Positions 51,046 to 60,045 of a DNA stretch of 64,000 nucleotides are shown here, piece by piece. A program made the position numbers and the translations under genes. The number at the start of each line of letters is the position of its first letter. Within the stretch, counting starts at the first letter, position 1. This DNA comes from Alphaproteobacteria bacterium (lineage in GTDB: Bacteria > Pseudomonadota > Alphaproteobacteria > Micropepsales > Micropepsaceae), in contig JAGWMG010000007.1 of NCBI GenBank assembly GCA_028871795.1, positions 62,001-126,000 on the forward strand, in the 5' to 3' direction. The notes under the pieces were generated by a model. It had not been told where the DNA came from and ran no database searches. It saw only the letters and a list, made by a program, of their open reading frames with translations.

Positions 51046-52238
51046 GCCGCCTCCGTTTTCTTGCCGGAGGCTGCAAGGCTCTTCGCGGCCGCCGACAGCA
51101 TCGCCATCGCTTCGCGCACCTGGGCTTCCTCGATGACCAGCGGCGGCACAAGCCGCACGACGTTGTCGCCCGCGCCGACAATCAGCAGGCCTTGTTTGCG
51201 CGCCGCCGCGACGAAATCCGTGTTCGGCACGCGCAGCTTGAGGCCGAGCAACAGACCTTGCCCGCGCACTTCCTCGAACACCATAGGATGTTCGGCGAGC
51301 AGCCCGGCAAGCTGTTGGCGCAGATAGTTGCCGATGGCCTCGACGTGCGGCAGGAAATCCGGCGCCAGCACGAGATCGAGCACGGCATTGCCCACGGCCA
51401 TGCCGAGCGGATTGCCGCCATAGGTCGAGCCGTGGGTGCCGGGCGTCATGCCCTTCGCCGCTTCGGCGGTGGCAAGGCAAGCCCCCAGCGGATAGCCGCC
51501 GCCGATGCCTTTGGCGATCGGCATGATGTCGGGCGTAATGCCTAGCCATTCGTAGGCAAAAAGTTTTCCGGTGCGGCCGACGCCGGTCTGGATTTCGTCG
51601 AAGATCAGCAGCAGACCGCGCTCGTCGCACAGTTTGCGCAGACCGCGCAGGAATTCCGCCGGCAGGACCCGCACACCGCCTTCGCCCTGGATCGGCTCCA
51701 CCAGGATTGCCGCGGTTTGGGGCGTTATAGCCGCTTCCGCGGCCTTCAGATCGCCGGGCGGAACCTGGTCGAAACCGTCCACCTTCGGGCCGAAGCCTTC
51801 CAAATACTTCGCTTGGCCTCCCGCCGCGATACCGGCCAAGGTGCGGCCGTGGAAAGCGCCCTCGAAAGTAATGATACGGAAACGTTCGGGATGGCCGCTC
51901 ACATGCTGATAGCGCCGCGCCATCTTGAAGGCGAGTTCGCAAGCTTCCACGCCCGAATTGGTGAAGAACGCCGTGTCGGCGAAGGTGACTTCGACCAGCC
52001 GCTTAGCCAACGCTTCCTGCCCGGGCACCCGATAGAGATTGGAGGTATGCCAGAGCTTGCCGGCCTGTTCGGTCAGCGCCGCCACCAGCCTGGGATGCGC
52101 GTGACCGAAGGCGTTGACCGCAATGCCTGCCCCGAAATCGAGGTATCGCTGCCCATCCTCGGCGAAAAGGTACGATCCTTCGCCCCGGACGAATGCGACA
52201 TCCGCCCGATTGTAAGTTGGCAGCAATGACGGAAACAC
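51042..52238 (-). CDS. argD: Acetylornithine aminotransferase (ArgD)
   Basis: 398 residues from a GTG with GGGAGG five bases upstream. A class-III aminotransferase with PLP lysine Lys243 in [34 protein letters not shown] upstream of it, and [14 protein letters not shown]. It forms N-acetylornithine in arginine synthesis and can also serve as succinyldiaminopimelate aminotransferase in lysine synthesis. Couples to argF. Confidence 0.95.
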   Translation of the reverse strand: MFPSLLPTYNRADVAFVRGEGSYLFAEDGQRYLDFGAGIAVNAFGHAHPRLVAALTEQAGKLWHTSNLYRVPGQEALAKRLVEVTFADTAFFTNSGVEACELAFKMARRYQHVSGHPERFRIITFEGAFHGRTLAGIAAGGQAKYLEGFGPKVDGFDQVPPGDLKAAEAAITPQTAAILVEPIQGEGGVRVLPAEFLRGLRKLCDERGLLLIFDEIQTGVGRTGKLFAYEWLGITPDIMPIAKGIGGGYPLGACLATAEAAKGMTPGTHGSTYGGNPLGMAVGNAVLDLVLAPDFLPHVEAIGNYLRQQLAGLLAEHPMVFEEVRGQGLLLGLKLRVPNTDFVAAARKQGLLIVGAGDNVVRLVPPLVIEEAQVREAMAMLSAAAKSLAASGKKTEAA

Positions 52239-52416
52239 CCGATCCTCCCATAGCTTTGCGCTCTTGTGGATAAACCCACGCGCGGGGCCGGCTTTATCCG
52301 CTTTCTGCCTTTACCACACAAGCGAGGCGGCTTGGCGACCTGTGATGCGCATTCCACAGCGTTGGAATCGCGCGCAATTCCGGATTGTGGATGGTTTTGC
52401 GGGGCAAAATTGGCGC

Positions 52417-52423
52417 TGAGTCG
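52417..52423. promoter_or_regulatory. CcrM methylation / GcrA recognition site (TGAGTCG) in front of gcrA
   Basis: TGAGTCG fits the YGAKTCG pattern reported for GcrA-dependent promoters in Caulobacter relatives, and contains GANTC. It lies about 104 bp upstream of the gcrA start, between the divergent argD and gcrA genes. A further GAATC occurs about 50 bp away. The sequence is seen directly; control of gcrA is inferred. Confidence 0.5.
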
Positions 52424-52526
52424 GTTTCTGTGGACGAAGGGGTGGTAGGTGCTCCACACGTCTTGTGCGTCGTCGCACAGCGGCTACGATATGTTGTGAC
52501 CAGAAAGGGCCTGAAAGGAAGACGCC

Positions 52527-52976
52527 ATGACACAGGCGAATTGGACCGAGGACCGCGTCGAACAGCTCAAGAGTCTCTGGACCGAGGGACTCTCGGCAAG
52601 CCAGATCGCCCGCGTACTCGGGGGCGTCACCCGCAATGCCGTGATCGGCAAAGTGCATCGCCTCGGCCTCGCGGGCCGTGCGAGTCCTTCGCGCATCGAC
52701 CGCCCCCGCCTGCCGAGCACGCCGCGCGTCTCGATGCGGTCCCATATCCCGCCGCCGCCCGTGGTGGAAGAAGACCCCCTGCCGCTGGACGACGGCCATT
52801 TCGCGACCGTGCTGACGATCAACGACCGCATGTGCCGCTGGCCGATCGGCGACCCATCCGAAAACGAGTTTCATTTCTGCGGCCGCAAGCCCAAGGCCGG
52901 CTCGCCTTATTGCGAAGCGCACGCACGCAAAGCCTACCAGCCGCAGCAGCAGCGCCGCGATAAGATGGCGAGTTGA
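52527..52976 (+). CDS. gcrA: GcrA cell-cycle regulator
   Basis: 149 residues. The N-terminal HTH (WTEDRVEQLKSLWTEGLSAS, then QIARVLGGVTRNAVIGKVHRLGL) and the C-terminal cysteine-bearing domain (CRWPIGDP...FHFCGRKPKAGSPYCEAHARKAYQ) are both intact, as in Caulobacter GcrA. GcrA recruits sigma-70 RNA polymerase to promoters methylated by CcrM at GANTC sites. Diagnostic for Alphaproteobacteria with a CtrA-type cycle. GGAAG RBS. Monocistronic and divergent from argD. Confidence 0.95.
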   Translation: MTQANWTEDRVEQLKSLWTEGLSASQIARVLGGVTRNAVIGKVHRLGLAGRASPSRIDRPRLPSTPRVSMRSHIPPPPVVEEDPLPLDDGHFATVLTINDRMCRWPIGDPSENEFHFCGRKPKAGSPYCEAHARKAYQPQQQRRDKMAS

Positions 52977-53020
52977 TTCTGGGGAAGACGAAGCGCCCGT
53001 CTTCGTGCTAGGATTTCCGC

Positions 53021-53197
53021 ATGAGAAAACATGCGGACAAGCCAAGGGCAAAGCGCGCACCGTCCGACGGAGAAATGCGCGTGGCGCGCCTTGCCAAGCG
53101 CGACCGGACGGAAGACGGCGTCGGCGCAAAACTGCCCTTACCGCTCGAAAAATTGCTGCGCGACACATACGTACGCAGGGCTTGTTACCTGCGCTAG
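53021..53197 (+). CDS. Possible small basic protein (58 residues)
   Basis: Frame from the ATG at 53021 (AGGA nine bases upstream) to TAG at 53197. Starts MRKHADKPRAKRAPSDGEMR and ends DTYVRRACYLR; very basic with a short central hydrophobic turn (KLPLPLEKLL). It lies between gcrA and the convergent phoB stop, fills the gap almost exactly and has no other gene across from it. No family recognised; could be non-coding. Confidence 0.4.
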   Translation: MRKHADKPRAKRAPSDGEMRVARLAKRDRTEDGVGAKLPLPLEKLLRDTYVRRACYLR

Positions 53198-53220
53198 CAA
53201 GGGTGCCGCGACAAGCGGGT

Positions 53221-53919
53221 TCAGGCGGCGGTGACGCCATCCTCGAGCGCGTAACCGGCCGAGCGCACGGTGCGGACGGGATCGCGCACACCGTCGAGGT
53301 TGAGCGCCTTGCGCAGGCGCCCGACATGGACGTCCACCGTGCGGGCCTCGACATAGACGTCCGATCCCCATACCGCGTCCAGCAGCTGCTCGCGCGAAAA
53401 CACTCTGCCCGGGTGCTGGATAAGGTGTTCGAGGAGTTTGTATTCGGTCGGCCCAAGATGAACTTCCTTGCCCGAACGGCGCACGCGATGGGCGGCACGG
53501 TCCATTTCGATGTCGCCGACGCGAACCACGTCTTCGGCCAGGCTGGGGCGGATGCGGCGCAGAACCGCGCGCAGGCGCGCGAGCAGTTCGGTCATCGAGA
53601 AGGGCTTGGTGAGATAATCGTCGGCGCCCGTATCGAGGCCGCGGATGCGGTCGCTTTCCTCGCCGCGCGCCGTCAGCATGATGATCGGCACGTTGCGGGT
53701 TTCCTGCCTCCCGCGCAGGCGCCGGCAGACCTCGATGCCCGACAATTGCGGCAGCATCCAATCGAGCAGCACCAGGTCGGGCTTCTCCTCGGCGGCGACC
53801 AACAGCGCCTCTTCGCCGTCCTGCGCCTCCAAGACGCGATAACCTTCGCGTTCCAGATTGTAGCGCAGCAGGGTGACAAGCGCGCCTTCGTCCTCTGCCA
53901 CCAGAACCGACGGTTTCAT
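53221..53919 (-). CDS. phoB: Phosphate-regulon response regulator PhoB
   Basis: 232 residues. The receiver domain has phospho-acceptor Asp53 in LLDWMLP, the switch Thr (IIMLTARGEE) and Lys in YLTKPFS; the OmpR-type winged helix ends with VDVHVGRLRKALNLDGVRDPVRTVRSAGYAL. It activates genes of phosphate starvation by binding Pho boxes; one such box lies 780 bp upstream at the end of phoR. It follows phoU by 3 bases. The Pst transporter genes are not in the window. Confidence 0.95.
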   Translation of the reverse strand: MKPSVLVAEDEGALVTLLRYNLEREGYRVLEAQDGEEALLVAAEEKPDLVLLDWMLPQLSGIEVCRRLRGRQETRNVPIIMLTARGEESDRIRGLDTGADDYLTKPFSMTELLARLRAVLRRIRPSLAEDVVRVGDIEMDRAAHRVRRSGKEVHLGPTEYKLLEHLIQHPGRVFSREQLLDAVWGSDVYVEARTVDVHVGRLRKALNLDGVRDPVRTVRSAGYALEDGVTAA

Positions 53920-53922
53920 GGC

Positions 53923-54633
53923 TTACGCCTTTTTCTCGAAGTGGGTTTCGCTCGTGGTGTCGGCCTTGGGACGGTCGGTGGCGAGATTGTTGCCCGTCAC
54001 CATGTTGTAGACGACCTCCGCGATGTTGGTGGCGTGATCGCCCGCGCGTTCGATATTCTTGGCGATGAACAGCAGGTGCGTGCAAAGCCCGATCGTGCGC
54101 GGGTCCTCCATCATGTAGGTGAGGAGTTCGCGGAACAGGCTGTTGTACATCTCGTCGATTTCACCGTCCTGGCGCCACACGGCCTCGGCGGCTTCCGCGT
54201 CGCGGTCGGAATAGGCGTCGAGCACCAGCTTGAGCTGTCCGAGCGTCTGGCCGCCCATCCGCGCCAGACTCTGGGTCAGACGGATCGGCGGTTCGCGGTT
54301 CAGCACGATGGCGCGCTTGGCGATGTTCTTCGCCAGGTCGCCGATGCGTTCGAGTTCGCTCGCGGACTTGATCGCGGCAAGAGTCTCGCGCAGGTCCCCC
54401 GCCATCGGTTGGCGCAAAGCCAGCAGCTTCAGCGCCTGATCCTCGATCTGCTGCTGCAGCTCGTCGACGCGTCTGTCTCCGCCCACGACGCTCTCCGCCC
54501 GCCCGGTGTCGCGCCGTGCGATGGCGTCGATGGCGTCGGCAAGCTGGGCTTCGGCCAGCCCTCCCATCTGGGCGACGGAGGAGGCCAGCGCTTCCAGCTG
54601 ATCCGTGAACGCTTTTACGGTGTGGTCGGTCAT
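53923..54633 (-). CDS. phoU: Phosphate-signalling protein PhoU
   Basis: 236 residues made of two three-helix repeats. ALKLLALRQPMAGDLRETLAAIKSASELERIGDLAKNIAKRA and the later LLFIAKNIERAGDHATNIAEVVYNMVTG carry the E/DxxRxGDxxxNI metal-binding motifs. PhoU links the Pst transporter to PhoR and keeps PhoR off when phosphate is ample. It is 79 bp after the phoR stop and 3 bp before phoB; the Pho box at 54700-54732 would give it and phoB a starvation-induced promoter of their own. Confidence 0.95.
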   Translation of the reverse strand: MTDHTVKAFTDQLEALASSVAQMGGLAEAQLADAIDAIARRDTGRAESVVGGDRRVDELQQQIEDQALKLLALRQPMAGDLRETLAAIKSASELERIGDLAKNIAKRAIVLNREPPIRLTQSLARMGGQTLGQLKLVLDAYSDRDAEAAEAVWRQDGEIDEMYNSLFRELLTYMMEDPRTIGLCTHLLFIAKNIERAGDHATNIAEVVYNMVTGNNLATDRPKADTTSETHFEKKA

Positions 54634-54699
54634 GGGCGTTTCGTCCGATTCAATCGAAATGGCAGCGGCAAACCATTGCTTAGGCGCAAACCGCCATGC

Positions 54700-54732
54700 C
54701 TATGTGACAGTTCTATAACACTTCTGTGACAG
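54700..54732 (-). promoter_or_regulatory. Pho box (PhoB-binding site) upstream of phoU-phoB
   Basis: On the minus strand three 11-bp direct repeats in a row begin CTGTCAC, GTGTTAT and CTGTCAC, each followed by an AT-rich 4-mer (AGAA, AGAA, ATAG). This is the period and core (CTGTCAT) of the known Pho box. It overlaps the last codons and stop of phoR and lies 67 bp upstream of phoU, so it fits autoregulation of phoU-phoB. Confidence 0.75.
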
Positions 54733-56041
54733 ACACATCGGCCGATTTGGGGACGCTCGGCAGGGAAATCGTAAAGGTGCTGCCTTCCCCCGCCCGGCTT
54801 TCGATCTGCAGCTTGCCGTTATGGCGGTTGACGATGTGCTTAACGATGGCGAGGCCCAAGCCCGTTCCGCCGCGCTCGCGGCTTCGCTTCACGTCGATGC
54901 GGTAGAAGCGTTCGGTCAGACGCGGGATGGCCTCTTGCGGGATGCCCTCGCCGTCATCACGCACGCTGGCGACGACCAGAGCGTCCGAACCCCGGCGCCC
55001 GGCGGACGGCGTCTGGCGCAGCGAAATCGCGACGTGACCGTTTTCGCGGCCGTATTTGATGGCGTTGTGGATGAGGTTCTGAAAGAGCTGGATCAATTCG
55101 TCGCGCTCGCCGGCCACCTTGGGCAAGCCCTCGGCGGCGTCGATGGTGATCGCGATGCCGTCGGCCTGGGCCAAGGGGGCGAGTGCGGTGGCGGCTTCGC
55201 GGACGATGGCTTCGACGGAGACCTCGCCTTGCGGCGGCACATGCTCGTTGAGTTCGATCCTGGACAGCGACAGGAGGTCTTCGATCAGCCGGTGCATACG
55301 CGCCGCCTCGACGGCCATGATGTCGAGGAATTTCTCGCGCGCCGCCGCGTCTTCCTTGGCCGGACCCTTCAGTGTCTCGATGAAGCCGGTAACCGCGGCC
55401 AGCGGCGTACGCAATTCGTGGCTGGCGTTGGCGACGAAGTCCACCCGCATCTGCTCGGCGCGCTTCAGCGCGGTCAGGTCGTGCAAGAGCAGCGTGGTGA
55501 CGACGGGGTCGGCGCCGATCCGCGCGGTGTACGCCTGATAATGCCGCTCGACGGGAACACGAAAGGCGAATTCGACCGATCCGGCCTCGCCGCTCGCCGA
55601 GGTGCGCGCCAGCGCCTCCAGCACGCTGGGCGTGCGCAGCAGCGAGGAAACGTGCTTGCGCTCGGCCCCGACGCCGATCACATCGCGCATGGCCCGGTTG
55701 GCGAACAGGACGCGACCGGCCGTATCGACGAGCAGCAACGGGTCCGGCAGCCGCTCCAGGACCTCCCGCGCCAACGGCGACAGGATCGGCAGCGACGATT
55801 CCAGGCTGGCGAAGCTCTCTTGCGCCACCGGGCGGATCCGCTGCGCAATAACGCTGGTGACCATCGCCGTCGCCGCCAGCGCTGCCGCCACGACCCACAT
55901 TCCGGTCTCGCCGAGCCAGGCAAACACGCCGCCGCCGACGAGCAATCCCGCTACCACCGCCCATAAGGTACGACGCAAGCCCACCCAGAAAGCGGATTCC
56001 TTCGCCATGTCGCGCGCCCGTTCCGATTCGCGTTCGGGCAT
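54713..56041 (-). CDS. phoR: Phosphate-sensor histidine kinase PhoR
   Basis: 442 residues from the ATG at 56041; another ATG 11 codons on is possible and neither has a strong RBS. Two membrane helices at ~22-65, a PAS domain at ~95-190, then the HisKA dimerisation helix with His208 in FVANASHELRTPLAAV and the HATPase domain (NLIHNAIKYGREN, VRDDGEGI, GGTGLGLAIVKH). It phosphorylates PhoB at low phosphate. The gene order phoR-phoU-phoB, without pst in between, is compact. Confidence 0.93.
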   Translation of the reverse strand: MPERESERARDMAKESAFWVGLRRTLWAVVAGLLVGGGVFAWLGETGMWVVAAALAATAMVTSVIAQRIRPVAQESFASLESSLPILSPLAREVLERLPDPLLLVDTAGRVLFANRAMRDVIGVGAERKHVSSLLRTPSVLEALARTSASGEAGSVEFAFRVPVERHYQAYTARIGADPVVTTLLLHDLTALKRAEQMRVDFVANASHELRTPLAAVTGFIETLKGPAKEDAAAREKFLDIMAVEAARMHRLIEDLLSLSRIELNEHVPPQGEVSVEAIVREAATALAPLAQADGIAITIDAAEGLPKVAGERDELIQLFQNLIHNAIKYGRENGHVAISLRQTPSAGRRGSDALVVASVRDDGEGIPQEAIPRLTERFYRIDVKRSRERGGTGLGLAIVKHIVNRHNGKLQIESRAGEGSTFTISLPSVPKSADVSVTEVL

Positions 56042-56078
56042 CTTATGCGCGATTTGCGGCCGGTCCGCGACAACCGAA

Positions 56079-56648
56079 TTAGCCGCGGCGCAGAAATTCG
56101 TCGCAGGCATCGGGCGGGAGCAAGAGACCGCCGCCGGCATGTCGCGCTTCGTGCGCCAGCAGCCAGCGTTTGCGTTCCAATCCGCCGCCATAACCGGTCA
56201 GCGAACCGTCGCTACCGATTACGCGGTGGCAGGGTACGACGACGGCAACCGGGTTGGCGCCGTTGGCGAGACCGACCGCGCGAACGGCTTTGGGCTTGTC
56301 GATTTTCCGTGCGAGGGCGCCATAGCTGAGCGTCCCGCCGGCCGGAATTTCACGCAGCGTCTGCCAGACCTTGTTCTGGAACGGCGTGCCGGCGAACGCC
56401 ACCGGCAAGGCGTCGATCGCATGAACCTCGCCTTCCATGTAAGCCGCGACCGCCCGCGCATGACCGAACGGATCGTGTTGCGAAACGAGTTTCACGTCGC
56501 CGTAACGGGCGCGCAGCAGCGGGAGCCAACGATCCTCGTGATCGGCCCAGTCGAACAGGCGCAGATTTCCTTCCTCGTCGCTGGCGATCAGCGCCGCGCC
56601 GATGGGCGTGGACAAACGGTCGATCAGAAGGCGCGCCGGACTAGTCAT
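56079..56648 (-). CDS. ogt: Methylated-DNA-[protein]-cysteine S-methyltransferase (Ogt)
   Basis: 189 residues from the ATG at 56648, inside the end of the Ada-AlkA gene (8-bp overlap), so coupled. The methyl-accepting Cys140 is in VVVPCHRVIG, and the HTH-like GTLSYGALARKIDKPKAVRAVGLANGANP precedes it. It directly repairs O6-methylguanine by suicide alkyl transfer. The longer upstream frame is not used. Together with its partner it forms an alkylation-damage operon. Confidence 0.93.
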   Translation of the reverse strand: MTSPARLLIDRLSTPIGAALIASDEEGNLRLFDWADHEDRWLPLLRARYGDVKLVSQHDPFGHARAVAAYMEGEVHAIDALPVAFAGTPFQNKVWQTLREIPAGGTLSYGALARKIDKPKAVRAVGLANGANPVAVVVPCHRVIGSDGSLTGYGGGLERKRWLLAHEARHAGGGLLLPPDACDEFLRRG

Positions 56649-58107
56649 GCGCCGGTTCTCCATCATGGGCCCACAGATGCTGTGCGGCATAGGCGCGCCA
56701 CGGCCGCCAAGCCTCGGCGCGCGCGAGCAGCGCCTTCGGCGTCGGCCGTTTGCCTTTCTGCGCGACGACAGGGCTGCGCAGCAAGGCGACGTCGACCGCC
56801 GGAAAGGCGTCGCTGTCGCGCAACGCCCGCAGCGCCCAATATTGCGCCGTCCATGGGCCGAAACCCGGCAGCGCCAAAAGCCGCGCCACGGATTCCTCGT
56901 AAGGTCCGGCAGGACCGAGCAGGTCCGGATCGCCGGCGGCGGCTCTCGCCAGCCCCTGCAATGCCTCGATACGCGCGGACGGCATGCCAACCGACGAAAG
57001 ATCGGCGGCGGCGACGCGCGCCGCCGTCGGGAAGACCGACCTCAGCCGCTCGTCGCCGGTGACATCGGGCGACAGCACGGGGCTGGTGCGCGCCACCAGT
57101 CTGCCCGCAAGTTTTCGGGCCGCCGCCACGCTGATCTGCTGGCCCAACATGGCGCGCACGGCAAGCTCGAAACCGTCCCAGCCGCCCGGCGTGCGTAACC
57201 CCGGACGTTTGGCGACCAGCGGCGCCAGCGAGGCATCGCCCGACAGATGTGCACCGATGGCTTCCACGTCGGCATCGAGATCGAACAGGCGCCGCAGGCG
57301 TCCGACGATGCCGAGCAGGGCGCCCACGTTTGGAAAGCGGATCGCCGCCTCGAGGTGGGTGCGCCCGGGTGAAATCGCGACGCTGCCGAACTCTCCCGCG
57401 ATTTCAACCGTCCTGGCATAGAGGCGCGGTTCGACCAGCTCGACACCTTCCACGGCGCGCGCGGCGAGGAAAGCAAGTATCGCGTCCCAATCGTAAGGCG
57501 GACGGTAGCCGAGCCGCACGCTGACGGCGGAAGTATGCATGGCCTTGCGAACCCGCAATTCCCGCGGCGGGCGGCCGTACAGCTTGCGGAAGGCATCGTT
57601 GAAGCGCCGTATGCTGCCGAACCCCGACGCCTGGGCCACCGCGCTCATCGGCAGCTCGCTGTCCTGGATGAGCTGCTTGGCGAACAGGATGCGCCGCGTC
57701 TGCGCCACCGCGATGGGCGGTGCGCCCAGGTGCTTGTCGAAGAGCCGGCGCAACTGCCGCTCGCCGACGCCGAGGCGGGAAGCCAGCGCGCCGACACTCT
57801 CTTCTCCGTCGAATCCGCCTTCCGCTATCAGCGCCAGGGCGCGCGACACAGTGCTGGAAGTCCCCCGCCACGCCGCCGCGTCCGGCGAAATCTCCGGCCG
57901 GCAACGCAGACAGGGGCGAAAGCCGGCGCCCTGCGCCGCCGCCGCGCTGGGGAAGAACACGCAATTCTGCGGCTTTGCCGGGCGCGCCGGACAGATCGGG
58001 CGGCAATAGATTCCCGTCGTCTTGACGCCGACGAACAAACGGCCGTCGAAACGGACGTCGCGCGTGGCAAGGGCGCGGTAACAAACCTCGTGCGGGGGCA
58101 TTTCCAT
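56641..58107 (-). CDS. Ada-N/AraC/AlkA fusion: methyl-sensing regulator joined to 3-methyladenine glycosylase
   Basis: 488 residues from the ATG at 58107; a TTG six codons upstream is the alternative. Residues ~1-75 are the Ada N-terminal zinc domain with four Cys, including TGIYCRPICPARPAKPQNC and FRPCLRCRPE, where the first Cys accepts methyl groups from phosphotriesters. Residues ~80-190 are an AraC HTH (VGALASRLGVGERQLRRLFDKHLG). The remainder is an AlkA glycosylase with HhH LALPGFGPWTAQYWALRAL and a catalytic Asp in PAVDVALL. It should both sense alkylation and excise 3-methyladenine; it lacks the C-terminal transferase of E. coli Ada, which ogt supplies next door. Confidence 0.92.
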   Translation of the reverse strand: MEMPPHEVCYRALATRDVRFDGRLFVGVKTTGIYCRPICPARPAKPQNCVFFPSAAAAQGAGFRPCLRCRPEISPDAAAWRGTSSTVSRALALIAEGGFDGEESVGALASRLGVGERQLRRLFDKHLGAPPIAVAQTRRILFAKQLIQDSELPMSAVAQASGFGSIRRFNDAFRKLYGRPPRELRVRKAMHTSAVSVRLGYRPPYDWDAILAFLAARAVEGVELVEPRLYARTVEIAGEFGSVAISPGRTHLEAAIRFPNVGALLGIVGRLRRLFDLDADVEAIGAHLSGDASLAPLVAKRPGLRTPGGWDGFELAVRAMLGQQISVAAARKLAGRLVARTSPVLSPDVTGDERLRSVFPTAARVAAADLSSVGMPSARIEALQGLARAAAGDPDLLGPAGPYEESVARLLALPGFGPWTAQYWALRALRDSDAFPAVDVALLRSPVVAQKGKRPTPKALLARAEAWRPWRAYAAQHLWAHDGEPAHD

Positions 58108-58162
58108 GCCGCGACTATGGCGCAAAGCGCGCGGCGAGTCTGGCCATTTTCGGACGTCGACG

Positions 58163-59914
58163 TCAAACGGCCGCCGGCGGGGAAAAAAGCTTGCGCAGTT
58201 CCGCCTTGAGAAGCTTGCCGGTGGCGTTGCGCGGCAACGGCTCCCGCGAGAAGACGATCTTCACCGGCACCTTGAACGCCGCGAGCTTCGAGGCCACCAG
58301 CGCACGCAGCTCATCCTCGCTCACGCGCATACCGGGGTTGAGATGAACAACGGCTGCGGGTTCTTCGCCGAGCGAGTGGTGGGGAATCGGCACCACCGCC
58401 GCATCGATCACCGCGGGATGTTCGTAGAGGACGCTTTCCACCTCGATGCAATAGATGTTCTCGCCGCCGCGGATCAGCATGTCCTTGGCGCGATCGATGA
58501 TGTAACAGAAACCCTCCTCGTCCAGCCGCGCCAGATCGCCGGTGCGGACCCAGCCGTTGACGAACGTATGCGCCGTGTCCGCCGGCTTGTTCCAATAGCC
58601 CCTGACGATATTCGGGCCGCGCGCCCAAAGCTCGCCCACTTCGCCGATGGCAAGTTCGCGCGAACCGTCGATGCTCATAATCTTGAGATCGCATACCGGA
58701 GCGGCGGGCCCGCAGGAATCGGGGCGGTTGAGGTAATCCTCGCCGCTGTGATGGGTACAGGTTGCCGAGGTCTCCGTCATGCCCCAGCCGTTGCCGGGAA
58801 ACGATTTGGGGAACGCTTCATGAATCTTGCGGACCAGCTCCGGCGCGGACGGCGCGCCGCCGTAGCCAATCGCTTCGAGCGAAGATAAATCGTATTTGGC
58901 GCGCGCGGGGTGTTCGATCAGTTGCCAGGCGATGGTCGGAACCCCGCCCGCCTGGTTGATCTTCTCGCGCTCGATCAACTGCATGGCGATCTCGGGATCC
59001 CATTTGCGCATCATCACCAGCTTGCCGCCGACGAACAGCGTCGGTCCCAGCACGGCGAAACACCCCGTCGCGTGGAAAAGCGGGATCGAAAGGAGCGAGA
59101 CGATCTGCGGCGCCGTCCGCAGATCGATCATCGGAACGGGCTCGCCCCGCCGCAGGAAATTGCGCGCTCCCGATATGCCCACCGCCATGATGTTCGACAG
59201 CATGTTGCGATGCGTGCCGAGCGCGCCTTTGGGCCTTCCGGTGGTGCCCGAGGTGTAAAGTATCGTCGCATCGTCGTCAGAACCGAGCGCCACATCAGGC
59301 ATTTCCCCTATGGGCAGCCCGTTCCAATCGTTCACCCCGCCCGTCAGGTCTTCCAGCCGGCGAACCATGGGATGCGGCAGATTGCCGGGATACCGGCTGA
59401 CATAGACGCGCTCGACAGCGTGGCAACGGGCGAAGCGCTCGGCCAGACGCTCCAGGCATTTGGCGTCGACAAAAACGATCTTGGCGCCCGAATCGTTGAG
59501 GCCGTACTCCAGCTCTGAGCCCGTCCACCAGGCGTTCAGCGGCGTGACGATGGCGCCGACCAGCGCGGCGCCGAAGAACACGGCGGGCCATTCGGGAAGA
59601 TTCCGCATGGCGATGGCGACGCGGTCGCCTTTTGCCACGCCGCGGCGGCGAAGTTCGGCGGCAACGGCGAGGCTGGCGCGCGCAAAACCTTCGAACGTCG
59701 CGCGTTCGTCGCCGCTGACCAGGAATTCGCGTTCGCCGTAAGACCGCGCGACGAGGAAAAGCTCGCGCAAGCTCGGCGGCGCGTATTTCCAGGTGCGGGT
59801 CCTGACGCCGTCGATCACGACGTCTGCCATCTCGAAGCGCGAACCGGGCGCAGTCAGCAAGGCGTGCGCATGCGTGATCGACATCGCCGGCCAAGTCTTC
59901 GGCATGGCAACCAT
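58163..59914 (-). CDS. Acyl-CoA synthetase / AMP-dependent ligase
   Basis: 583 residues from the ATG at 59914, with an AGGAAGG/GGGAAG stretch upstream. Class-I adenylate-forming enzyme: ILYTSGTTGRPKGALGTHRN is the P-loop, GWGMTETSATCTHH the second core motif, GWVRTGDLARLDEEGFCYIIDRAKDMLIRGGENIYCIEVE the third with the hinge Asp, and LPRNATGKLLKAELRK the catalytic Lys. Activates a carboxylic acid, probably a fatty or aromatic acid, to its CoA ester. Substrate unknown. The upstream gap holds the divergent btuB riboswitch. Confidence 0.88.
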   Translation of the reverse strand: MVAMPKTWPAMSITHAHALLTAPGSRFEMADVVIDGVRTRTWKYAPPSLRELFLVARSYGEREFLVSGDERATFEGFARASLAVAAELRRRGVAKGDRVAIAMRNLPEWPAVFFGAALVGAIVTPLNAWWTGSELEYGLNDSGAKIVFVDAKCLERLAERFARCHAVERVYVSRYPGNLPHPMVRRLEDLTGGVNDWNGLPIGEMPDVALGSDDDATILYTSGTTGRPKGALGTHRNMLSNIMAVGISGARNFLRRGEPVPMIDLRTAPQIVSLLSIPLFHATGCFAVLGPTLFVGGKLVMMRKWDPEIAMQLIEREKINQAGGVPTIAWQLIEHPARAKYDLSSLEAIGYGGAPSAPELVRKIHEAFPKSFPGNGWGMTETSATCTHHSGEDYLNRPDSCGPAAPVCDLKIMSIDGSRELAIGEVGELWARGPNIVRGYWNKPADTAHTFVNGWVRTGDLARLDEEGFCYIIDRAKDMLIRGGENIYCIEVESVLYEHPAVIDAAVVPIPHHSLGEEPAAVVHLNPGMRVSEDELRALVASKLAAFKVPVKIVFSREPLPRNATGKLLKAELRKLFSPPAAV

Positions 59915-60045
59915 TCTTCCCGGTCCTTCCTGACAATTTGTCGTTGGCGCGATTATCCATGCACGGCGTCCGGCCGCAACGGTTCGCTGCCGGTTTGCCA
60001 AAAGTTTTCGCCGTTGCGTCAGTTCCCTCGTTGACGCCGCGGCCG

